The position numbers were made by a program, and so were the translations under genes. Of a stretch of 64,000 nucleotides of DNA, positions 52,501 through 63,414 are shown in pieces. Where the stretch lies: positions 81,849,995 to 81,913,994 of the forward strand of contig OV050031.1 in NCBI GenBank assembly GCA_920105625.2. Reading direction: 5' to 3'. The notes below the pieces were generated by a model. The model did not search any database. It was given only the letters and a program-made list of their open reading frames with translations, and was not told the origin of the DNA. The stretch comes from Clusia tigrina. Taxonomy: Eukaryota; Arthropoda; Insecta; Diptera; Clusiidae. How positions within the stretch are numbered: position 1 is the stretch's first letter; each line of letters begins with the position of its first letter.

Positions 52501-54616
52501 GGGGTAGATATAGGAATAGAAAAGGCAGCCGACCCGCCAATCGACAGCGGCAGCGACTGAGACGCCTACAGAGACGGTAACAGAGGCTGCGACGCCGACT
52601 GAGGCAGATAGGGGTAAATATAGGCATAGAGAAGGCAGCAGACCCCCCAATCGACAGCGGCAGCGACTGAGACGTCTACAGAGACGCTTACAGAGGCTGC
52701 GATACCCACTGAGGCAGATAGGGGTAGATATAGGCATAGAGAAGGTAGCAGACCCCCCAATCGACAGCGGCAACGACTGAGACGCCTACAAAGATGCTGA
52801 CAGAGGCTGCGACGCCGACTGAGGCAGATAGGGGTAGATATAGGCATAGAGAAGGCAGCAGACCCCGAAATCGACAGCGGCAGCGACTGAGACGCCTACA
52901 GAGACGCTGACAGAGGCTGCGACGCCGACTGAGACGCCGACTGAGGCAGATAGGGGTAGATATAGGCATAAAGAAGGTAGCAGAGACCCCCAATCGACAG
53001 CGGCAGCGACTGAGACGCCTACCGAGACGCTTACACAGGCTGCGATGCCGACTGGGGCAGATAGGGGTAGATATAGGCATAGAGAATGTAGCAGACCCCC
53101 TAATCGACAGCGGCAGCGACTGAGAAGGCAACAGGCCCCCAATCGAGTGCGGCAACGACTGAGACGCCTACAGAGACGCTGACAGAGGCTGCGACGCTGA
53201 CTGTGACGCCGATTGAGGCAGATACGTGTATATATAGGCATAAAGAAGGCAGCAGACCACCCAATCGACAGCGGCAGCGACTAAGACGCCTACAGAGACG
53301 GTAACAGAGGCTGCGACGCCGACTGAGGCAGATGGGGGTAGATATAGGCATAGAGAAGGCAGCAGACCCCCCAATCGACAGCGGCAGCGACTGAGACGTC
53401 TACAGAGACGCTTACAGAGGCTGCGATACCGACTGAGGCAGTTAGGGGCAGATATAGGCATAGAGAAACGGCAGACCCCCCAATTGACAGTGGCCGCGAC
53501 TGAAACGCCTACAAAGATGCTGACAGAGGCTGCGACGCCGACTAAGGCAGATAGGGTTAGATATAGGCATAGAGAAGGCAGCAGACCTCCCCAATCGACA
53601 GCGGCAGCGACTGAGACGCCTACAAAGATACTGACAGAGGCTGCGACGCCGACTGAGGCAGATAGGGGTAGATATAGGCATAGAGAAGGCAGCAGCCCCC
53701 AATCGACAGCGGCAGCGACTGAGACGCCTACAGAGACGCTGACAGAGGCTGCGACGCCGATTGAGACGCCGACTGAGGCAGATAGGGGTAGATATAGGCA
53801 TAGAGAAGGCAGCAGACCCCCCAATCGACAGCGGCAGCGACTGAGACGCCTACAGAGACGCTGGCAGGGGCTGCGACGCCAACTGAGACGCCGACTGAGG
53901 CAGATAGGGGTAGATATAGGCATAAAGAAGGTAGCAGACCTCCCCAATCGACAGCGGCAGCGACTGAGACACCTACAAAGATACTGACAGAGGCTGCGAC
54001 GCCGACTGAGGCAGATAGAGGTAGATATAGGCATAGAGAAGGAAGCAGCCCCCAATCGACAGCGGCAGCGACTGAGACGCCTACAGAGACGCTGACAGAG
54101 GCTGCGACGCCGATTGAGACGACGACTGAGGCAGATAGGGGTAGATATAGGCATAAAGAAGGTAGCAGAGACCCCCAATCGACAGCGGCAGCGACTGAGA
54201 CGACTACCGAGACGCTTACAGACGCTGCGACGCCGACTGAGGCAGATAGGGGTAGATATAGGCATAGAGAATGTAGCAGACCCTCTAATGGACAGCGGCA
54301 GCGACTAAGAAGGCAGCAGGCCCCCAATCGCGTGCGGCAACGACTAAGACGCCTTCAGAGACGCTGACAGAGGCTGCGACGCCGACTGTGACGCCCACTG
54401 AGGCAGATACGTGTATATATAGGCATAAAGAAGGCAGCAGACCACCCAATCGACAGCGGCAGCGACTGTGACGCCTTCAGAAACGCTGACAGAGGCTGCG
54501 ACGCCGACTGAGGCAGATAGGGGTAGATATAGGCATGGAGATGCCAGCAGACCCCCCCATACGACAGCGGCAACTACTGAGACGCCTACAGAGACGCTGA
54601 CAGAGGCTTCGACACC

Positions 54617-54652
54617 GACTGAGATGCCGACTGAGACGCCGACTGAGACGCC
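54617..54652 (+). repeat. Three-copy 12-mer mini-array at right end of P2
   Basis: The arrangement equals 42,809 at 11,808 bp. Confidence 0.9.
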
Positions 54653-57600
54653 GACTGAGGCAGATAGGGGTAGATATAGGCATAGAGATGGCAGCAGACC
54701 CCCCCATACGACAGCGGCAACTACTGAGACGCCTACAGAGATGCTGACAGAGACTGCGACGCCGACTGAGACGCCGACTGAGGCAGATAGGGGTAAATAT
54801 AGGCATAGAGAAGGCAGCAGACCCCCCAATCGACAGCGGCAGCGACTGAGACGTCTACAGAGACGCTTACAGAGGCTGCGATACCGACTGAGGCAGATAG
54901 GGGTAGATATAGGCATAGAGAAGGTAGCAGACCCCCCAATCGATACCGGCAACGACTGAGACGCCTACAGAGCTGCTGACAGAGGCTGCGACGCCGACTG
55001 AGGCAGATAGGGGTAGATATAGGCATAGAGAAGGCAGCAGACCCCCCCAATCGACAGCGGCAGCGACTGAGACGCCTACAAAGATACTGACAGATTCTGC
55101 GACGGCGACTGAGGCAGATAGGGGTAGATATAGGCATAGAGAAGGCAGCAGACCACTCAATCGACAGCGGCAGCGACTGAGACGCCTACAGAAACGCTGT
55201 CAGAGGCTGCGACGCCGACTGAGACGCCGACTGATGCAAATAGGGGTAGATATAGGTATAAAGAAGGCAACAGGCACCCCCAATCGACAGCGGCAGCGAC
55301 TGAGACGCGTACAAAGATACTGACAGAGGCTGCGACGCCGACTGAGGCAGATAGGGGTAGATATAGGCATAGAGAAGGCAGCAGACCCCCATTCGACAGC
55401 GGCAGCGGCTGAGACGCCCACAGAAACGCTGACAAAGGCTGCGACGCCGACTGATGCAGATAGGGGTAGATATAGGCATAGAGAAGGCAGCAGACCCCCA
55501 TTCGACAGCGGCAGCGGCTGAGACGCCCACAGAAACGCTGACAAAGGCTGCGACGCCGACTGAGGCAGATAGGGGTAGATATAGGCATAGAGAAGGCAGC
55601 AGACCCCCCCAATCGTCAGCGGCAGCGACTGAGACGCCTACAAAGATACTGACAGAGGCTGCGACGCCGACTGAGGCAGATAGGGATAGATATAGGTATA
55701 GAGAAGGCAGCAGACCACCCAATCGACAGCGGCAGCGACTGAGACGCCTACAGAAACGCTGACAGAGGCTGCGACGCCGACTGAGTCGCCGACTGATGCA
55801 GATAGGGGTAGATATAGGCATAAAGAAGGCAACAGGCACCCCCAATCGACAGCGGCAGCGACTGAGACGCCTACAAAGATACTGACAGAGGCTGCGACGC
55901 CGACTGAGGCAGATAGGGGTAGATATTGGCATAGAGAAGGCAGCAGACCACCCAATCGACAGCGGCAGCGACTGAGACGCCTACAGAAACGCTGATAGAG
56001 GCTGCGACGCCGCCAGAGGCAGATAGGGGTAGATATAGGCATATGGAAGGCACCAGACCCCCAATCGAAAGCGGCAGCGACTGAGACGACTATAGAAACG
56101 CTGACAGAGGCTGCGACGCCGACTGAGGCAGATAGGGGTAGATATAGGCATAGAGAAGTCAGCAGACCCCCAATCGACAGCGGCAGCGACTGATACGCCT
56201 AGAGAAACGCTGACAAAGGCTGCGACGCCGACTGATGCAGATAGGGGTGGATATAGGCATAGAGAAGGCAACAGGCCCCCAATCGACAGCTTCAACGACT
56301 GAGAACCTACAGAGACGCTGACAGAGGCTGCGACGCCGACTGAGACGCCGACTGAGGCAGATAGGGGTAGATATAGGCATAAAGAAGGTAGCAGAGACAC
56401 CTAATCGACAGCGGCAGCGACTGAGAAGGCAACAGGCCCCCAATCGAGTGCGGCAACGAGTGAGACGCCTACAGAAACGCTGACAGAGGCTGCGACGCCG
56501 ACTCTGATGACGACTGAGGCAGATACGTGTATATATAGGAATAAAGAAGGCAGCAGACCACCCAATCGACAGCGGCAGCGACTGAGACGCCTACAGAGAC
56601 GGTAACAGAGGCTGCGACGCCGACTGAGGCAGATGGGGGTAGATATAGGCATAGATAAGGCAGCAGACCCTCCAATCGACAGCGGCAGCGACTGACTCGC
56701 CTCCAGAGATGCTGACAGAGGCTGCGACGCCGATTGCGACGCCGACTGAGGCAGATAGGTGTAAATATAGGCATAGAGAAGGCAGCAGACCCCCCAATCG
56801 ATAGCGGCAGCGACTGAGACGCTTATAGAAACGCTGACAAAGGCTGCGACGCCGACTGAGACGCCGACTGAGGCAGATAAGGGTAGATATAGGCATAGAG
56901 AAGGCAGCAGAGCCGCCAACAGACAGCGACAGCGACTGAGACGCCTACAGAGACGCTTACAGAGGATGCGACGCCGACTGAGACGCCGACTGAGGCAGAT
57001 AGGGGTAGATATAGGCATAGAGAAGGCAGCAGAGCACTCAATCGACAGCGGCAGCGACTGTGACGCCTACAGAAACGCTGACAGAGGCTGCGACGCCGAC
57101 TGAGGCAGATAGGGGTAGATATAGGCATCGAGAAGGCAGCACACCCCCCCAGTCTACAGCGGCAGCCACTGAGACGCCTACAGAGACGCTTACAGAGGTT
57201 GCGACGCCGACTGAGACGCCGACTGAGGCAGACAAGGGTAGATATAGGCATTGAGAAGGCAGCAGACCCCCCCAATCTACAGCGGCAGCCACTGAGACGC
57301 CTACAGAGACGCTTACAGAGGCTGCGCCGCCGACTGAGGCAGATAGGGGTAGATATACGTATGGAAAAGGTAGCAGACCCCCCAATCGACAGCGGTAGCG
57401 ACTGAGACTCCTACAGAAACGCTGACAGAAGCTGCGACGCCGACTGAGACACCGACTGAGGCAGATAGGGGTAGATATAGGCATAGAGAAGGCAGCAGAG
57501 CACTCAATCGACAGCGGCAGCGACTGTGACGCCTACAGAAACGCTGACAGAGGCTGCGACGCCGACTGAGGCAGATAGGGGTAGATATAGGCATAGAGAT

Positions 57601-58059
57601 GCCAGCCAACCCCCCCATACGAAAGCGGCAACTACTGAGACGCCTACAGAGACGCTGACAGAGGCTTCGACGCCGACTGAGACGCCAACTGAGACGCCGA
57701 CTGAGGCAGATAGGGGTAGATATAGGCATAGAGATAGCAGCAGACCCCCCATATGACAGCGGCAACTACTGAGACGCCTACAGAGACGGTTACAGAGGCT
57801 GCGACGCCGTCTGAGGCAGATAGGGGTAGATATAGGCATAGAGAAGGCAACCGACCCGCCAATCGACAGCGGCAGCGACTGAGACGCCTACAGAGACGGT
57901 AACAGAGGCTGCGACGCTGACTGAGGCATATGGGGGTAGATATAGGCATAGAGAAGGCAGCAGACCCCCCAATCGACAGCGGCAGCGACTGAGACGCCTA
58001 CAGAGATGCTGACAGAGGCTGCGACGCCGACTGAGACGCCTACTGAGGAAGATAGGGGT

Positions 58060-58640
58060 AGATATAGGCATAAAGAAGGTAGCAGAGACCCCCAATCGAC
58101 AGCGGCAGCGACTGAGACGCCTACCGAGACGCTTACAGAGGCTGCGACGCCGACTGAGGCAGATAGGGGTAGATATAGGCATAGAGAAGGCAGCAGCCCC
58201 CAATCGACAGCGGCAGCGACTGAGACGCCTACAGAGACGCTGACAGAGGCTGCGACGCCGACTGAGACGCCGACTGAGGCAGATAGGGGTAGATATAGGC
58301 ATAAAGAAGGTAGCAGAGGCCCCCAATCGACAGCGGCAGCGACTGAGACGCCTACCGAGACGCTTACAGAGGCTGCGACGCCGACTGAGGCAGATAGGGG
58401 TAGATATAGGCATAGAGAAGGCAGCAGCCCCCAATCGACAGCGGCAGCGACTGAGACGCCTACAGAGACGCTGACAGAGGCTGCGACGCCGACTGAGACG
58501 CCGACTGAGGCAGATAGGGGTAGATATAGGCATAAAGAAGGTAGCAGAGACCCCCAATCGACAGCGGCAGCGACTGAGACGCCTACCGAGACGCTTACAG
58601 AGGCTGCGACGCCGACTGAGGCAGATAGGGGTAGATATAG
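58060..58640 (+). repeat. Regular two-unit alternation of about 232 bp
   Basis: Two unit types alternate. One has ataaagaaggtagcagagac followed by gcctaccgagacgcttacag. The other has catagagaaggcagcagccccc followed by one extra 12-mer. The pair repeats three times here. The same alternation occurs at 35,640-36,230, 44,120-44,700 and 47,440-48,040, so this dimer is the most regular sub-module of the right half. Confidence 0.7.
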
Positions 58641-61392
58641 GCATAGAGAATGTAGCAGACCCCTTAATCGACAGCGGCAGCGACTGAGAAGGCAACAGGC
58701 CCCCAATCGAGTGCGGCAACGACTGAGACGCCTACAGAGACGCTGACAGCGGCTGCGACGCTGACTGTTACGCCCACTGAGGCAGATACGTGTATATATA
58801 GGCATAAAGAACGCAGCAGACCACCCAATCGACAGCGGCAGCGACTGTGACGCCTTCAGAAACGCTGACAGAGGCTGCGACGCCGACTGAGGTAGATAGG
58901 GGTAGATATAGGCATGGAGATGCCAGCAGACCCCCCCATACGACAGCGGCAACTACTGAGACGCCTACAGAGACGCTGACAGAGGCTTCGACGCCGACTG
59001 AGACGCCGACTGAGGCAGATAGGGGTAGATATAGGCATAGAGATGGCAGCAAACCCCCCATACGACAGCGGCAACTACTGAGACGCCTACAGAGACGGTT
59101 ACAGAGGCTGCGACGCCGACTGAGGCAGATAGGGGTAGATATAGGAATAGAAAAGGCAGCCGACCCGCCAATCGACAGCGGCAGCGACTGAGACGCCTAC
59201 AGAGACGGTAACAGAGGCTGCGACGCCGACTGAGGCATATGGGGGTAGATATAGGCATAGAGAAGGCAGAAGACCCCCCAATCGACAGCGCCAGCGATTG
59301 AGACGCCTACAGAGATGCTGACAGAGGCTGCGACGCCGACTGAGACGCCGACTGAGGCAGATAGGGGTAAATATAGGCATAGAGAAGGCAGCAGACCCCC
59401 CAATCGACAGCGGCAGCGACTGAGACGTCTACAGAGACGCTTACAGAGGCTGCGATACCGACTAAGGCAGTTAGGGGTAGATATAGGCATAGAGAAGGTA
59501 GCAGACCCCCCAATCGACAGCGGCAACGACTGAGACGCCTACAAAGATGCTGACAGAGGCTGCGACGCCGACTGAGGCAGATAGGGGTAGATATAGGCAT
59601 AGAGAATGCAGCAGACCTCCCCAATCGACAGCGGCAGCGACTGAGACGCCTACAAAGATACTGACAGAGGCTGCGACGCCGACTGAGGCAGATAGGGGTA
59701 GATATAGGCATAGAGAAGGCAGCAGCCCCCAATTGACAGCGGCAGCGACTGAGACGCCTACAGAGATGCTGACAGAGGCTGCGACGCCGATTGAGACGCC
59801 GACTGAGGCAGATAGGGGTAGATATAGGCATAAAGAAGGTAGCAGACCTCCCCAATCGACAGCGGCAGCGACTGAGACACCTACAAAGATACTGACAGAG
59901 GCTGCGACGCCGACTGAGGCAGATAGAGGTAGATATAGGCATAGAGAAGGCAGCAGCCCCCAATCGACAGCAGCAGCGACTGAGACGCCTACAGAGACGC
60001 TGACAGAGGCTGCGACGCCGACTGAGACGCCGACTGAGGCAGATAGGGGTAGATATAGGCATAAAGAAGGTAGCAGAGACCCCCAATCGACAGCGGCAGC
60101 GACTGAGACGCCTACCGAGACGCTTACAGAGGCTGCGACGCCGACTGAGGCAGATAGGGGTAGATATAGGCATAGAGAATGTAGCAGACCCTCTAATCGA
60201 CAGCGGCAGCGACTAAGAAGGCAGCAGGCCCCCAATCGCGTGCGGCAACGACTAAGACGCCTTCAGAGACGCTGACAGAGGCTGCGACGCCGACTGTGAC
60301 GCCCACTGAGGCAGATACGTGTATATATAGGCATAAAGAAGGCAGCAGACCACCCAATCGACAGCGGCAGCGACTAAGACGCCTACAGAGACGGTAACAG
60401 AGGCTGCGACGCCGACTGAGCAGATGGGGGTAGATATAGGCATAAATAAGGCAGCAGACCCCCCAATCGACAGCGGCAGCGACTGAGACGCCTACAGAGA
60501 TGCTGACAGAGGCTGCGACGCCGATTGAGACGCCGACTGAGGTAGATAGGGGTAAATATAGGCATAGAGAAGGCAGCAGACCCCCCAATCGACAGCGGCA
60601 GCGACTGAGACGCCTTCAGAGACGCTGGCAGGGGCTGCGACGCCAACTGAGACGCCGACTGAGGCAGATAGGGGTAGATATAGGCATAAAGAAGGTAGCA
60701 GACCTCCCCAATCGACAGCGGCAGCGACTGAGACACCTACAAAGATACTGACAGAGGCTGCGACGCCGACTGAGACGCCGACTGAGGCAGATAGAGGTAG
60801 ATATAGGCATAGAGAAGGCAGCAGCCCCCAATCGACAGCGGCAGCGACTGAGACGCCTACAGAGACGCTGACAGAGGCTGCGACGCCGACTGAGACGCCG
60901 ACTGAGGCAGATAGGGGTAGATATAGGCATAAAGAAGGTAGCAGAGACCCCCAATCGACAGCGGCAGCGACTGAGACGCCTACCGAGACGCTTACAGAGG
61001 CTGCGACGCCGACTGAGGCAGATAGGGGTAGATATAGGCATAGAGAATGTAGCAGACCCTCTAATCGACAGCGGCAGCGACTAAGAAGGCAGCAGGCCCC
61101 CAATCGCGTGCGGCAACGACTAAGACGCCTTCAGAGACGCTGACAGAGGCTGCGACGCCGACTGTGACGCCCATTGAGGCAGATACGTGTATATATAGGC
61201 ATAAAGAAGGCAGCAGACCACCCAATCGACAGCGGCAGAGACTGTGACGCCTTCAGAAACGCTGACAGAGGCTGCGACGCCGACTGAGGCAGATAGGGGT
61301 AGATATAGGCATGGAGATGCCAGCAGACCCCCCCATACGACAGCGGCAACTACTGAGCCGCCTACAGAGACGCTGACAGAGGCTTCGACACC

Positions 61393-61452
61393 GACTGAGA
61401 TGCCGACTGAGACGCCGACTGAGACGCCGACTGAGACGCCGACTGAGACGCC
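61393..61452 (+). repeat. Five-copy 12-mer mini-array near the right end
   Basis: The order and copy number equal the 37,654 site (offset 23,739 bp), with a private gagccgcctacag just upstream. Confidence 0.9.
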
Positions 61453-63414
61453 GACTGAGGCAGATAGGGGTAGATATAGGCATAGAGATGGCAGCAGACC
61501 CCCCATACGACAGCGGCAACTACTGAGACGCCTACAGAGATGCTGACAGAGACTGCGACGCCGACTGAGACGCCGACTGAGGCAGATAGGGGTAAATATA
61601 GGCATAGAGAAGGCAGCAGACCCCCCAATCGACAGCGGCAGCGACTGAGACGTCTACAGAGACGCTTACAGAGGCTGCGATACCGACTGAGGCAGATAGG
61701 GGTAGATATAGGCATAGAGAAGGTAGCAGACCCCCCAATCGATAGCGGCAACGACTGAGACGCCTACAGAGCTGCTGACAGAGGCTGCGACGCCGACTGA
61801 GGCAGATAGGGGTAGATATAGGCATAGAGAAGGCAGCAGACCCCCCCAATCGACAGCGGCAGCGACTGAGACGCCTACAAAGATACTGACAGATTCTGCG
61901 ACGCCGACTGAGGCAGATAGGGGTAGATATAGGCATAGAGAAGGCAGCAGACCACCCAATCGACAGCGGCAGCGACTGAGACGCCTACAGAAACGCTGTC
62001 AGAGGCTGCGACGCCGACTGAGACGCCGACTGATGCAAATAGGGGTAGATATAATCATAAAGAAGGCAACAGGCACCCCCAATCGACAGCGGCAGCGACT
62101 GAGACGCGTACAAAGATACTGACAGAGGCTGCGACGCCGACTGAGGCAGATAGGGGTAGATATAGGCATAGAGAAGGCAGCAGACCCCCATTCGACAGCG
62201 GCAGCGGCTGAGACGCCCACAGAAACGCTGACAAAGGCTGCGACGCCGACTGATGCAGATAGGGGTGGATATAGGCATAGAGAAGGCAACAGGCCCCCAA
62301 TCGACAGCGGCAACGACTGAGACACCTTCAGAGACGCTGGCAGGGGCTGCGACGCCGACTGAGGCAGATAGGGGTAGATATAGGCATAAAGGAGGTAGCA
62401 GAGACCCCCCAATCGACAGCGGCTGCGACTGAGACGCCTATAAAAATTCTGCCACAGGCTGCGACGCCGACTGAGGCAGATAGGGATAGATATAGGCATA
62501 GAGATGGCAGCAGACCACCCAATCGACAGCGGCAGCGACTGAGACGCTAACAGAGGCTGCGACGCCGACTGAGGCAGATGGGGGTAGATATAGGCATAGA
62601 TAAGGCAGCAGACCCCCCAATCGACAGCGGCAGCGACTGAGACGCCTACAGAGACGCTGACAGAGGCTGCGACGCCGACTGTGACGCCGACTGAGGCAGA
62701 TACGTGTATATATAGGCATATAGAAGGCAGCAGACCCCCCCAATCGACAGCGGCAGCGACTGAGACGCCTACAAAGATACTGACAGATTCTGCGACGCCG
62801 ACTGAGGCAGATACGGGTAGATATAGGCATAGAGAAGGCCGCAGACCCCCCAATCGATAGCGGCAGCGACTGAGACGCCTACAGAAACGCTGACAAAGGC
62901 TGCGACGCCGACTGAGACGCCGACTGAGGCAGATATTGGTAGATATAGGCATAGAGAAGGCAGCAGACCCTCAATCGACAGCGCCAGCGACTGAGATTCC
63001 TTCAGAGACGCTGACAGCGGCTGCGACGCCGACTGAGACGCCGACTGAGGCAGATAAGGGTAGATATAGGCATAGAGAAGGCAGCAGAGCCCCCAACCGA
63101 CAGCGGCAGCGACTGAGACGCCTACAGAGATGCTTACAGAGGCTGCGACGCCGACTGAGGCAGATAGGGGTAGATATACGTATGGAAAAGGTAGCAGACA
63201 GCCCAATCGACAGCGGTAGCGACTGAGACTCCTACCGAAATGCTGACAGAAGCTGCGACGCCGACTGAGGCAGATTGGGGTGGATATAAGTATAGAGAAG
63301 GCAACAGGCCCCCAATCGACAGCGGTAACGACTGAGACGCCTATAGAGACGCTGACAGAGGCTGCGACGCCGACTGAGACACCGACTGAGGCAGATAGGG
63401 GTAGATATAGGCAT

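Larger units (their letters stand above)
46313..54790 (+). repeat. Higher-order unit P, second copy
   Basis: This copy starts with the same gatgccagcaaac marker and follows P1 throughout at 11,808-11,810 bp, with single-base length changes near 40.0/51.8 kb and 41.9/53.8 kb. It keeps five 12-mers at 49,464 and three at 54,617, as in P1. At about 54,795 it does not enter a further P. It goes on with the unit order found at 37.85 and 49.66 kb. Confidence 0.85.

Noticed and set aside
34500..54790. Treating the P-Q-P blocks as pure assembly artefact
   Set aside because: Cannot be excluded without reads. However, the copies differ by scattered substitutions and small indels, and Q has a coherent internal deletion, which argues for real duplication.
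57888..58952. Threonine/glutamate/proline-rich plus-strand frames (TETPTE.. repeats, e.g. 58,006-58,746) as a mucin-like or repeat protein
   Set aside because: Two of the three plus-strand phases contain TGA (cgctgacag, cgactgaga) in each unit, and the unit length is not a multiple of three. The frame breaks every one or two units except by chance, and no non-repetitive flanking exon is seen.
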